Source: Krasilnikovia cinnamomea
GTDB taxonomy: Bacteria; Actinomycetota; Actinomycetes; Mycobacteriales; Micromonosporaceae
Direction of reading: 5' to 3'
Length of the DNA: 64,000 bases
NCBI RefSeq assembly: GCF_004217545.1
Contig: NZ_SHKY01000001.1
Span: 5,518,001-5,582,000, forward strand
Shown here: positions 17,492 through 26,203 of the stretch, one piece after another
Layout of the letters: each line of letters begins with the position of its first letter
How positions within the stretch are numbered: the stretch's first letter is position 1
Notes under the pieces: generated by a model
Seen by the model: the letters and a program-made list of their open reading frames with translations, nothing else
Database searches by the model: none
What the model was told of the DNA's origin: nothing
Made by a program: the position numbers and the translations under genes

Positions 17492-18657
17492 GCGCCGCGC
17501 CGACAGCCGCGACCCGGCCGGGCCCGCAGCCGAACCGCCGGGCCCGGGGTGGGCGCCGACCGGCAGTCCCGGTGGGCCGGCGGCTGGTGCTGGCCGAGCC
17601 GCGCCGGCTCGCGGCCGGGGCACTCGCGGTGGGCTTGGCCCTGATGCTGGTCCTGCTGTTTCAGGGGCTGTGGGCCGGCGTGCAGGCCCAGGTCACCGTG
17701 TACGAGGACCGGACTGGTGCCGACCTGTTCGTTCTCGGACCCGGCGCCACCAACCTGTTCGCCGAGGGCAGCACCCTCCCGGCATCCACCGTGGACACGG
17801 TGCGCGCGGTCCCGGGCACCAGCTGGGCGGCGCCGGTGCGCAGCGGGTTCAGCGTCCTGGACATGCACGGCACGAAGGTTGCCGTGACCCTCATCGGATC
17901 AGTGCCCGGCCAGCCGGGCGGGCCGTGGGCCATCGCCCGCGGCCGCGCCGCCCGGGCCGACGACGAGGCGGTCATCGACGCCTCCCTGGCCGCCGCGCAC
18001 CACCTGCGCATCGGCGACACGCTGCCGGTCCAGGGCCGCATGCTGCGCGTCGTCGGACTGACCACCGGCCCCGGTTCGTTCATGATCGGCATGGTGTTCG
18101 TGTCCCACGACGCCGCCAACGCCCTGCTCTCCACCCCGGGCACCACCAGCGTCGTGCTGGTCGGCACCACCGATCCGGCCGGCGTACGGGCCAGGCTGGC
18201 CGCCGCCGGCCAGCACGTACTCGACAAGGCCCAGGTCCGCCACGCCGACCTCACTCTCGCCACCCGCATCTACGGGCAGCCGCTGCGGCTCATGGTCGCC
18301 TCCGCCATCGCCGCCGGGACTCTGATCATCGGGTTCGTGACCTACACCGGCGTGGTCGAACGCCGCCGCCAGTACGGCCTGCTCAAGGCGCTGGGCGCCG
18401 GCAGGACGGCGATGGTGCGGCTGGCGTTCGCCCACGCCCTGGCCCTGGGCCTGCTCGGCACCGTGGCGGGCAGCGGCCTGGTGTACGCCGTGCGGGCGCT
18501 GCTGGCCTGGTGGCGACCCCAGTTCCCGGTCATCCTGACCCCGGCCGCGTTCGGCTACGCCACCGCCGCGGGCCTGGCCATGGCCATCGTCGCCGGGCTG
18601 CTGCCCGCGACCCGACTGGCCCGCCTCGACCCCGCCACCGCGTTCCGGAGCGCATGA
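17488..18657 (+). CDS. FtsX/MacB-type ABC permease, first subunit
   Basis: A 389-residue permease: basic N-terminus, first helix (~43-63), a large extracytoplasmic domain (~65-260) with the Val/Gly-rich MacB periplasmic pattern, then three C-terminal helices and the FtsX motif (YTGVVERRRQYGLLKALGAG; ARLDPATAFRSA). Such permeases couple ATP hydrolysis to mechanical work or release of substrates at the membrane surface rather than classical transport. It pairs with the next permease and with the YHS-carrying ATPase. Start is GTG overlapping the upstream stop. Confidence 0.9.
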   Translation: MSAAPTAATRPGPQPNRRARGGRRPAVPVGRRLVLAEPRRLAAGALAVGLALMLVLLFQGLWAGVQAQVTVYEDRTGADLFVLGPGATNLFAEGSTLPASTVDTVRAVPGTSWAAPVRSGFSVLDMHGTKVAVTLIGSVPGQPGGPWAIARGRAARADDEAVIDASLAAAHHLRIGDTLPVQGRMLRVVGLTTGPGSFMIGMVFVSHDAANALLSTPGTTSVVLVGTTDPAGVRARLAAAGQHVLDKAQVRHADLTLATRIYGQPLRLMVASAIAAGTLIIGFVTYTGVVERRRQYGLLKALGAGRTAMVRLAFAHALALGLLGTVAGSGLVYAVRALLAWWRPQFPVILTPAAFGYATAAGLAMAIVAGLLPATRLARLDPATAFRSA

Positions 18658-19775
18658 TGGCTGCCCGCACGGTCCCGCTCGGACGGCGCAACCTCACCGA
18701 GGACACCCGCCGCGCCGCCCTGTCCATCGGCGGCGTCGCGGTGGCCCTGCTGCTGGTGCTCATCCTCGACGGCATCTTCGCCGGCGCCATCGGCCAGGTC
18801 ACCGCCTACCTGCGCACCCTGCCCGCCGGCCTGGTCGTCTCCCAGCAGGGCGTACGCACCATGCACATGTCCTCCTCCGCCCTGCCGCCCGGCACCACCG
18901 ACCGCGCCGCCGCCGTGCCCGGGGTGGCCTGGGTCGCGCCGATCTGGTACGCCAGCGGCGTCGTCGCCGCCGACACCGGCCGCCAACTCAGCTACGTCAT
19001 CGGCTACGAGGCGGCCACCGGCCGCGGCGGACCCACCCGGCTGGTCGCCGGCCGCGCCCCCGGCGACGGCGAGGTCGCCCTCGACGAACTCGGCGCCGAC
19101 CAGATCGGCGTCGGCCTCGGCGCCACCGTGACCGTGCTCGGCGCCCCACACACCGTCGTCGGCCTGTCCACCGGGCAGACCTCCATCACCAACACCCTGG
19201 CCTTCGTGACCGCCGCCGACTTCACCCGGCTCGCCCCACGCCCGCCCAGCTACCTGCTCGTCCGCGCGCAGCCCGGCGTCGCGCAAGCCGCGCTGGCCGC
19301 CCGGCTGGCCGCGGCGCTGCCCGCCACCACGGTGCAGACCCGCGACGAGTTCGTCGCCTCCGAAGCTCGGATCGTCACCGACATGAGCGCCGCCATCATG
19401 CAGATCATGGCCCTGCTCGGCCTGCTCGTCGCGCTCGCCGTCGTCGTGCTCAGCGTGTACGCACTGACCCTGTTCAAACTGCGCGAGTACGGCGTCGTCG
19501 CCGCGCTGGGCGCCACCGGATGGCGGCTGGCCCGCACCGTCACCGCCCAGGCGGTGTGGACCACCGCCGGCGGCCTGGCCACCGCGACCGGACTGGCCCT
19601 GCTCCTCGGCGCCGCCATCAGCCGCGTCGCGCCACAGATCTCCATCGCGGTCACCGCGCCCAGCGTGGGCCGCCTCGGCGCCGCCGCGCTGGCCGCCAGC
19701 CTCGCCGGCGCGTTGCTGCCCATCTACCGGCTGGCCCGGCTCGATCCCGCCGTAGCGTTCCGGAGGCAGTCATGA
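18657..19775 (+). CDS. FtsX/MacB-type ABC permease, second subunit
   Basis: A 372-residue paralogue of the first permease: helix (~22-45), extracytoplasmic domain containing a Met/His motif (RTMHMSS), three C-terminal helices and the FtsX signature (LTLFKLREYGVVAALGATG; ARLDPAVAFR). Two tandem ATG codons overlap the upstream stop; the second has the better-spaced GGAG. With its partner it would form a heterodimeric MacB-like complex. Confidence 0.9.
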   Translation: MAARTVPLGRRNLTEDTRRAALSIGGVAVALLLVLILDGIFAGAIGQVTAYLRTLPAGLVVSQQGVRTMHMSSSALPPGTTDRAAAVPGVAWVAPIWYASGVVAADTGRQLSYVIGYEAATGRGGPTRLVAGRAPGDGEVALDELGADQIGVGLGATVTVLGAPHTVVGLSTGQTSITNTLAFVTAADFTRLAPRPPSYLLVRAQPGVAQAALAARLAAALPATTVQTRDEFVASEARIVTDMSAAIMQIMALLGLLVALAVVVLSVYALTLFKLREYGVVAALGATGWRLARTVTAQAVWTTAGGLATATGLALLLGAAISRVAPQISIAVTAPSVGRLGAAALAASLAGALLPIYRLARLDPAVAFRRQS

Positions 19776-20668
19776 CCGCCAGCACCGCATCCGACACGAC
19801 CACCGGCACGGTCGACCCGGGCGCCGCAGGGGTCCGCGTGCGCGGCCTGACCAAGGTGTTCGGCACCGGCGACACCGCCGTCCGCGCGGTCGACGGCGTC
19901 GACCTCGACGCCGCCCCCGGCGAGGTCGTCCTCGTCATGGGTCCCTCCGGCAGCGGCAAGACCACCCTGCTGCTCATGCTCGGCGCCCTGCTGCGCCCGA
20001 CCGCCGGCACGGTCATCCTCAACGGCGTCGACGTCACCACCGCCGCCGACCGGCAGCTACCGCGACTGCGGGCCCGGCACATCGGCTTCGTCTTCCAGGA
20101 CTTCAACCTGCTCTCCGCCCTGACCGTCGCCGAAAACGTCGAACTCGCCTGCAACCTTGCCGGCACCCGCGGCACCGCCGCGCACCACCGCGCCGCCGAC
20201 CTGCTCGACCGGTTCGACCTCAGCCACCGGATCCGGTTCAAACCCCACCAGCTCTCCGGCGGCGAGAAACAACGCGTCGCCCTCGCCCGCGCCCTGGCCA
20301 ACAACCCGGCCATCGTGCTGGCCGACGAGCCCACCGCCAACCTCGACTCCTCCCACGGCCTGCAGGTCGCCCGGCTCCTGCGCCAACTGGCCACCACCGA
20401 CCAGCGCGCCATCATCGTGGTCAGCCACGACGAACGACTCCGCCCGTTCGCCGACCGCGTCCTGTGGCTCGAAGACGGCCACTTCCGCCACCTCGACCAG
20501 ATGCCCGTCGACCCGGTCTGCGGCGTGCCCGTCCCCGCCGGCGGACCCCACCTCACCCACGACGGACACGACATCTGGTTCTGCGCCGACGGCTGCCGCG
20601 ACCAGTACCTCACCAACCCCGACCGGTACCCCCTCGCACCGGCACCCCCCACATCCGGGAGCCGGTGA
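19772..20668 (+). CDS. ABC transporter ATPase with C-terminal YHS metal-binding domain
   Basis: A 298-residue protein. Residues ~20-235 form a MacB/LolD-type ATPase: Walker A GPSGSGKTT (~57), Q-loop FVFQDFN, signature LSGGEKQR (~160), Walker B IVLADEP and the switch His in VVSHD. Residues ~247-290 are a YHS domain (DPVCGVPV ... DIWFCADGC; C250, C271, C275), the same domain type that ends the divergent copper ATPase. The start overlaps the permease stop and has GGAGG 6 nt upstream. A metal-binding tail on the nucleotide-binding subunit suggests that copper loads, senses or is handled by this complex. That is inference; no transport substrate can be read from sequence. Confidence 0.92.
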   Translation: MTASTASDTTTGTVDPGAAGVRVRGLTKVFGTGDTAVRAVDGVDLDAAPGEVVLVMGPSGSGKTTLLLMLGALLRPTAGTVILNGVDVTTAADRQLPRLRARHIGFVFQDFNLLSALTVAENVELACNLAGTRGTAAHHRAADLLDRFDLSHRIRFKPHQLSGGEKQRVALARALANNPAIVLADEPTANLDSSHGLQVARLLRQLATTDQRAIIVVSHDERLRPFADRVLWLEDGHFRHLDQMPVDPVCGVPVPAGGPHLTHDGHDIWFCADGCRDQYLTNPDRYPLAPAPPTSGSR

Positions 20669-20961
20669 TGACCGCCACGACGTCGGCGCGGCGCAGCTCC
20701 AGCACGCGCCCTCACCGGGAGACGACCGGTCGGCTGCGCACGACCAACCGCCAGGCGGCCTGCGTGCCGGCCATGGACCAGGACGGCCGGCACTGCAGCG
20801 ACATGCTCGACCAGGTCGCGGCGGCGCGGGACGCCGTGCCGCGGCTGATTCGCGAAGACCACATGCACACACCCATACGGCAGGCGGTCGCAGACGGCGA
20901 CGCCGAGGCGAAGCGGGACGAGCCGAGCACGGCGGTGAGCCAGCATGTGCGCAGCCGGTAA
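20668..20961 (+). CDS. Degenerate CsoR-like protein
   Basis: A 97-residue intact frame that aligns to CsoR proteins along its C-terminal two thirds (QDGRHCSDMLDQVAAARDAV, then LIREDHMHTPIRQAVADGDA). The first ligand Cys is kept (RHC), the His is kept (EDHMH), but the second Cys reads Pro (HTP). The usual RIEGQVRG DNA-contact segment is NRQAACVPA. The frame is not interrupted, so it is either a recently inactivated copy or a repurposed non-sensing variant. Its ATG overlaps the stop of the ABC-YHS gene (TGATG). Confidence 0.65.
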   Translation: MTATTSARRSSSTRPHRETTGRLRTTNRQAACVPAMDQDGRHCSDMLDQVAAARDAVPRLIREDHMHTPIRQAVADGDAEAKRDEPSTAVSQHVRSR

Positions 20962-21361
20962 AGCACGTGCGGTGCATAGCGCCGGACCGGCCACGGTTGC
21001 CGCCGGACGGCTGCGGGCCTGGTGGAGCGGACTGGTCGGCGTGATCGGCACGGTGGTCGGGCTGGCCCCGCACGTGCTGCACCACATCGGGCTGCTCGCG
21101 GGCACGGCACTGGTCGCCGGGGCGGGCGGCACCGCCCTGTTCGGGATCCTCGGCCTGATCGCGTCCGTGCCGTTCCTGCTGCGGCTGCGGCGGCGGTTCG
21201 GCACCTGGTGGGCCCCGCTCATCGGACTGGCGGTGTTCGCCCTGATGTTCTCGGTCTCGGCGTTCCTCATCGGCCCGGCCATCAACAGCGGCGGCAACGA
21301 ACCGCCCGGCGACAGTCCCGCACCTCAGCCCTCGGTCGACCACAGCGGCCACCACGGCTGA
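20945..21361 (+). CDS. Three-helix membrane protein with His-rich tail
   Basis: A 138-residue protein with hydrophobic helices around residues 28-45, 50-76 and 92-112, and a Pro/Ser tail ending HSGHHG. Similar short proteins with His tails accompany copper genes in actinomycetes; no function is known. It overlaps the preceding gene by 17 nt and is the last gene of the operon. Confidence 0.75.
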   Translation: MCAAGKARAVHSAGPATVAAGRLRAWWSGLVGVIGTVVGLAPHVLHHIGLLAGTALVAGAGGTALFGILGLIASVPFLLRLRRRFGTWWAPLIGLAVFALMFSVSAFLIGPAINSGGNEPPGDSPAPQPSVDHSGHHG

Positions 21362-21547
21362 CCCCGTTGTCGCCGACATCAGGGCCATGCTCGCGGCGCA
21401 GGGATGTCCCAGACGTTCTGGGTGGTGCAGAGGTCGAACCGGGTCGGCCCGCAGGACAGTGCGGGTCTCGTTCCGACGATCTCACCTTGTACCTGTCCCC
21501 CCTCGGGTTGCGACGACGGTAGGCCTTTCCCGGAGGTCGTAGGCCCC

Positions 21548-21562
21548 TACCCTGCCGGGGTA
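21548..21562. promoter_or_regulatory. CsoR-type operator upstream of second csoR
   Basis: TACCC-TGCCG-GGGTA, 54 nt before the CsoR start codon. It matches the other sites of the window and fits autoregulation. Confidence 0.65.
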
Positions 21563-21616
21563 CACCAGCGGAGGGTGGAAGGGGAAGCACAGGTTGTTGG
21601 GCGGAGGTGACCGGGG

Positions 21617-21934
21617 ATGACAAACGTCGTGACCGGGGTTCAGGCGACGGCGGTGCCCGGCTATTCGGAGCGACGGCCGGATCTGCTGCGGCGGCTCCAC
21701 AAGGTCGAGGGACAAGTGCGGGGCATCGCCCGCATGGTCGACGACGACAGGTACTGCATCGACGTGCTCACCCAGGTCAGCGCCGCCACGAGGGCCCTGC
21801 AGGAGGTCGCCCTCGGCCTGCTCGACGACCACCTGCACCACTGTGTGGTCGACGCGGCCCGCTCCAGCACTGCGGAGGGCGAGGCCAAGCTCGGCGAACT
21901 GTCCGAGACGCTACGCCGCGCGATGCGCCTCTGA
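21617..21934 (+). CDS. csoR: CsoR-family copper-sensing repressor, second copy
   Basis: 105 residues, with the family core RRLHKVEGQVRGIARMV and all copper ligands: Cys in DRYCIDVLTQ and the His-Cys pair in DDHLHHC. A clear GGAGGTGA site precedes the ATG by 6 nt. It is the intact copper sensor nearest to the ABC operon, whereas the CsoR-like gene inside the operon has lost a ligand. It probably controls the 16.2-kb divergent promoters as well as itself (inference). Confidence 0.93.
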   Translation: MTNVVTGVQATAVPGYSERRPDLLRRLHKVEGQVRGIARMVDDDRYCIDVLTQVSAATRALQEVALGLLDDHLHHCVVDAARSSTAEGEAKLGELSETLRRAMRL

Positions 21935-21951
21935 ACCGGGGGCGAGCACTC

Positions 21952-22589
21952 GTGCGTGACGTTCCTCGCCGGCCGGCCACGGTCGCCTACGACCGGGTCG
22001 CCGCGGTCTACGACTGGTACACCACCCCGATGGAGACGCTCGGCGGCCGGCAGGCCCGCCGCCGCCTGTTCGCCCGCGCGCGCGGCCGGGTGCTCGAACT
22101 CGGCGTCGGCACCGGGCTCAACCTGTCCGCGTACCCGCCCGCCGTGGCCGTGACCGGCGTCGACATCTCGGCCGGATGATCACCCGGGCCCAGCGCCGGA
22201 TCGCGAAAATGGGGTCAACGGCTCGGCTGGTGGTCGCGGACATCGAGGCCCTGCCGTTTCCCGACGCCAGCTTCGACACCGTCACCGCCGCGTGCGTGTT
22301 CTGCTCGGTCGCCGACCCGGTCCGCGGACTGCGCGAGGCCTCACGGGTCGTGCGCCCCGGCGGACAACTGCTGCTCTACGAACATGTCCGTCCGGACAAC
22401 CGGGTCGCCGGCAGGCTCACCGACCTGGTCAGCCCGCTGACCCGCCGGCTGTTCGGCCCGGAACTCAACCGGCGCACCGAATCTCACGCACAGGCCGCCG
22501 GGCTGCGACTGGTCGAGGTGCGCCGTCGCGGCATCTGGCGTGAGATCGTCGCCGTGCCGAGCGGCGTGCACAGCAACCCAACCGGGTAG
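21952..22589 (+). pseudogene. Frameshifted class I SAM-dependent methyltransferase
   Basis: The N-terminal part (VAYDRVAAVYDWYTTPME, motif I VLELGVGTGLNLS) ends at a TGA after GVDISAG, while the next frame resumes exactly at MITRAQRR and continues through IEALPFPDASFDTV and RVVRPGGQLLLYEHV to 22589. One missing base in GGxATG would restore the family sequence GVDISxGMLxRA. It is UbiE/Methyltransf_11-like; substrate unknown. The two parts overlap by 4 nt (GGATGA), so coupled translation of two fragments, or a sequencing error, cannot be excluded. Confidence 0.8.
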
Positions 22590-22749
22590 CCCGCCGGTTG
22601 GAGTGGAACGGCCCGGTTCGCGACCCATCGCGCCGTGTTTCAGGGGACAGGCAGCGTTATCCCAACGATGGGCGGGCGTCCACACCGATCCACTACACCA
22701 CCCGCATGGCCGTGGTCAGTTTCACCGCCTGGCACCAGTCGTCACAGGG

Positions 22750-23245
22750 CGCTGCCACTGTCGGCAGCCAAGGTTGTGACAACGGTCGGCGTGCTATTGG
22801 CTGGTGCCTCGGTGACGGCCACGACGATGTCCACGGCGCCTGCCCAGGCCGCCCCGTCTCCACCGCCAGGCTGCAGTCGCAGCTGGTGACCTACCCCAAC
22901 AACACTCGGGTCCGAGCCGGCTGCAAGCCCATCCGCGTCGACTCCCGGCTACTGCTGGCCTTCCGCGGCCACGGCGCCTACCAGGCCCACACCAGGAAGA
23001 TGAGCCACATCGGGGCGGGCGGTTCCAGCTTCGTAGACCGCGGCAAGCGCGCCGGCCATACCTATCCGATGAGCGAGAACCTCGCCTACGGCTACCGCAC
23101 CCCCTCCGAGACGATGAAGGCGTGGATGAAGAGCCCCGGGCATCGCGCGAACACCGTGGACTGCCGCGCCAAGTCATTCGCCGTCGGCGTGGTCTACGCC
23201 AACAACGGCACTCCGTACTACACCCAGATGTTCGGTGGGACCTGA
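22750..23245 (+). pseudogene. Frameshifted secreted CAP/SCP-domain protein
   Basis: A signal peptide (AAKVVTTVGVLLAGASVTAT, then STAPAQAAPS) lies in one frame without an ATG or GTG start. After a shift near 22872 the CAP domain follows: GCKPIRVDSRLLLAFRGHGA, MSHIGAGGSSFVDRGKRAG, MSENLAYGYRTP, MKSPGHRANTVDCRAK, YYTQMFGG. The CAP His/Glu pocket residues (SH, SEN, GHR) are kept. Loss of start and the shift make it non-functional as read. Confidence 0.75.
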
Positions 23246-23605
23246 TCCAGGCTCGCGCTTCCCGGAAACGCCCGGCCCGGCGGCACGCCCTTACGGGTGA
23301 CCTCACTTGCTGCGTCGTCAGGCCGGCGAAGCCGGGGCCGGCTCGCCGTGCGGCTGACAGTGACGACGTATGGGAGAGCCGCTGGCACCCGTGCCGTACT
23401 GTCCACACCCCGCCCCGTCTGCCCGAGCCTGCCTTCGACGGGCGGACGGTCGACGACACCGTGCTCATGCAGTTCCGTGAGGTGGAACGAGATGCCGACC
23501 TGCGCTGCCGGACGACCGCAGCGTGCGTTACGCAAGCAGGACGTCCAGATCCATGATGGGCAGATATGGGGAAATGGTTTCGGACACGCAAATCCCCGCG
23601 AGGCA
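23246..23605. other. No gene recognised
   Basis: Between the CAP remnant and the recombinase no frame gives a recognisable product. A GC-rich inverted repeat near 23325-23350 (GCCGGCGAAGCCGGGGCCGGC) could be a hairpin. The recombinase end of the region is where an attachment site would be sought; none could be identified. Confidence 0.5.
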
Positions 23606-25135
23606 TCAGTTGTTGACGATGCCTAGCTTCTGTGTCTGCTGTTGACCACGCTGCCGAGGAATTCTTACTTGCCGTTCGGGGGAGTGGCTGGCTGGCCGGA
23701 TGATGATCGACCTTTCATGGTCGGGTTCGAGCGAGATGTTCGTGGTGCGGCATTCGATCGTGAGGTTGTGCGCTCGCAGGAAACTGACCAGGCCAGCTGC
23801 GTTCGGGTTCTGCTGGAGCCCTGCGATTTTCTCCAGGATGGCGGCGTCACGGCTCGTGACGGTGTGTAGTTGGACGAATATCCGGGCGAGGATGATGTCT
23901 TCGCGCAGGTAGAGGTTCGGTTCTTGGCGCGTGCTGGTCGGGTGGGCGCTGGTACGGCCGTGGCGGCACCGGTAGGCGGGGTTTCCGTGACTGAGCTGGG
24001 ATTCCATGCTGCGCCCACAGGTTCCGCAGCGCAGCAGCCCAACTAGCAGATAACTGCGGCGGGCGCCGTCGGGCGGCCGGCGCCTAGCGCTGACGGCCTG
24101 TACAGCGACGAAGTCGGACTCGCTGACCAGCGCCTCGTGTGCCGCCTTGTCGGAGATCGCCCACTGCCGTGACGGGGTTAGCTTCCGCAATCCGGTCACG
24201 CCGGGCACAACGTCATCGGTGCGCCGCGGGTGGGTTCGCTGGCGGTTCCAGACCTGACGGCCGGTGTAGCGGGGGTTGGCCAGGATCGTGGCCACGGTGC
24301 GAAGGTGCCAGGCCTCGCCGGGGCGGTGCGGGTTGCGGTCGCGGTCGACCGCGGACGGGCACGGCACGCCCGTCTCGTTGAGCATTCGGGCGATCCTTGC
24401 GATGCTGTGTCCCTCCAACCTTCGTGTGAAGATCCACCTCACCCACGGCGCGGTTTCCGGGTCTGGTGCCAGGCGGTGTAGGCGCCGGCCCCAGGCCGCG
24501 TGCGCGGAGTTGGGGTGGGGGCCGGCGTCGACGAGGCGGTATCCGTAGGGTGGCCGTCCGCCGAGGTGGCGGCCCTGCTCGCGGGCTTGGGCCTGCATAG
24601 CTGCGGTGGTGCGGAACCGGGCCCGTTGGACCTCCTGTTTGGCTTGCGCGCCGAGCAGCATCAGCAAGGCCTGGTGTGTTGGATGGGTCAGGTCAACGGG
24701 GCCGTCGACCTCGGGGAGCCACAGCTGCACGCCGTGCGCGTGGAGCAGCGGCGCGAGGTGGATGGCTTGGCTGCCGTGGAACGCCCGCGCGTACTCGCCG
24801 ACCACGATCGCGTCGAATCCGCGGTCGGGGTCGATGATCGCGGCCAGGAGCCGGGCGGCTTCGGGCCGGTCGGTCCAGGCGATTTCGCGGGAGTAGCCGA
24901 CGTCGAAGTACTGGGCCACGACCGGGCCGCGCCCTGCTACCAGTTCGGCGGCGAAGTCGAGCTGCCATCGCCGCGAGGACACCGGATCCTGATATTCCTG
25001 GGTGGACACGCGGCCGTAGAACGCGAACCGCAACCCGGATTCGAGCATCCGCCCGTGGTGGCAGACCCGCCGCGTCCGGGTGGCGGCCCACAGGCCAAGG
25101 ACATCGCCGTCAGGCAGATCGAGCGTCGGGTTCAC
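23606..25135 (-). CDS. Large serine recombinase (site-specific integrase)
   Basis: About 509 residues. The N-terminal resolvase domain has the catalytic Ser in FYGRVSTQEYQDP and Arg-rich partner motifs (SREIAWTDRP; GEYARAFHG). A recombinase domain (HLGGRPPYGYRLV ... SIARIARMLNETGVP ... LANPRYTGRQVWNRQ) and a zinc ribbon (LLRCGTCGRSMES...YRCRH) follow. The frame is intact and complete. Start: the GTG at 25135 has GGAGG 8 nt upstream, while the longest frame begins five codons earlier without such a site. It would integrate or excise an element; no other phage or conjugation gene lies beside it. Confidence 0.93.
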   Translation of the reverse strand: MNPTLDLPDGDVLGLWAATRTRRVCHHGRMLESGLRFAFYGRVSTQEYQDPVSSRRWQLDFAAELVAGRGPVVAQYFDVGYSREIAWTDRPEAARLLAAIIDPDRGFDAIVVGEYARAFHGSQAIHLAPLLHAHGVQLWLPEVDGPVDLTHPTHQALLMLLGAQAKQEVQRARFRTTAAMQAQAREQGRHLGGRPPYGYRLVDAGPHPNSAHAAWGRRLHRLAPDPETAPWVRWIFTRRLEGHSIARIARMLNETGVPCPSAVDRDRNPHRPGEAWHLRTVATILANPRYTGRQVWNRQRTHPRRTDDVVPGVTGLRKLTPSRQWAISDKAAHEALVSESDFVAVQAVSARRRPPDGARRSYLLVGLLRCGTCGRSMESQLSHGNPAYRCRHGRTSAHPTSTRQEPNLYLREDIILARIFVQLHTVTSRDAAILEKIAGLQQNPNAAGLVSFLRAHNLTIECRTTNISLEPDHERSIIIRPASHSPERQVRIPRQRGQQQTQKLGIVNN

Positions 25136-25150
25136 GTCAGCCACCTCCAC

Positions 25151-25532
25151 CGTGCCGTTGCCTCACCAGTACGGAGAGTGAGGTCGGCGGCCGGTGACGC
25201 GCGAGGTGTGGATACCACCCGAACGGGCTGCCAGGTCTGCGTGGAGCTGAGGAGCGTCGTGGGCGGGCCGCTGTCGGCCGGCTCGGCGGTTCGAGGGACA
25301 ACCAGCGGGCGCAACCCCATCGCGATCACATAGCGGATCATCACGTGCGCCGGCAGCCGTCGGGACCCCTTCTCCCGCCGCCCGCTTCGGTTCAGAACCT
25401 CTTCCAAGCAGAGGTCGCGTCCACGGAAGTGGTGTACGACGGGCCTGGTAGCGGGCGTGTCGTGAGATAGAAGACGGCCACCGCGTTGATCCTCTTTCAG
25501 ACGACCAAGTACTGATCAAGGAGAAGGACGCG
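25151..25532. other. Spacer between recombinase and IS256 remnant
   Basis: No gene is seen. The last ~120 nt, from about 25410 (GCGTCCACGGAAGTGGTGTA), resemble the 5' end and untranslated leader of IS256-type elements in actinomycetes, followed by a ribosome-binding site (AAGGAGAAGG) for the transposase remnant. Confidence 0.4.
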
Positions 25533-26110
25533 ATGACCGCCTCTGAGAGTCTGAACCCTGTCGTCCTGTTGCGCGAGCAGTTGGAGTCGGCGAGCCCGGA
25601 TCTGTTGCGGGCGATGGTGAAGACGTTTCCCGCAACGGCTACCGGGCTCGGGAAGGGGACACCCGGGCCGGCACGGTCGAGCTGGCGATTCCGAAGCTGC
25701 GCTCGGGCTCGTACTTCCCGGACTGGTTGCGGCAGTACCGCCACCGCGCGGAACAGGCACCTGGACGCGCAGGTCGAGGCGTTCCGTAACCCCGCTCGAC
25801 AGCGGGCACTACACGTTCGCCTGGCTGGACGCGCTGGTCATCAAGGTCCGCGAAGCGGGCCGGACGGTGAACGTGCACGCCCTGGTCGCGGTCGGGGTGA
25901 ACGCCGACGGCGGCCGGGAAGTCCTCGGCTTGGATGTGTGTTCGGACGAGGACGGCGCCGGCTGGCTGGCCTTCCTCAGATCTCTGACGGCGCGGGGCCT
26001 GTCCGGGGTGCGGCTGGTCATCTCCGATGCCCACCGCGGCCTCGCATCGCCGGTCGGCGCGGCGCTGCCGGGCGCCGGCTGGAGCGGTGCCGCACGCATT
26101 ACCTGTGCTC
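25533..26110 (+). pseudogene. IS256-family transposase, internally deleted
   Basis: It starts normally ([32 protein letters not shown]), then jumps, with a deletion of the usual following ~25 residues, to [20 protein letters not shown] and [20 protein letters not shown]. After another shift come YTFAWLDALVIKVREAGRTV and GVNADGGREVLGLDVCSDED, then SGVRLVISDAHRGL, where it decays. The DDE Asp of ISDAHRG is present; the C-terminal third with the Glu is gone. At least three frame changes. Confidence 0.8.
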
Positions 26111-26203
26111 TGCGTACGACCAACGGCGCGTGCTTCTGGGACGTACGCCCCTGCACCCGGCCGGCATCGCCGTCCGAGAATCGAAGAAGGACCGTTCCCG
26201 GGC

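Noticed and set aside
17451-18653. In-frame extension upstream of the second ABC permease
   Set aside because: It is a shadow of the first permease; the tandem ATG at 18654/18657 overlapping the upstream stop is the real start.
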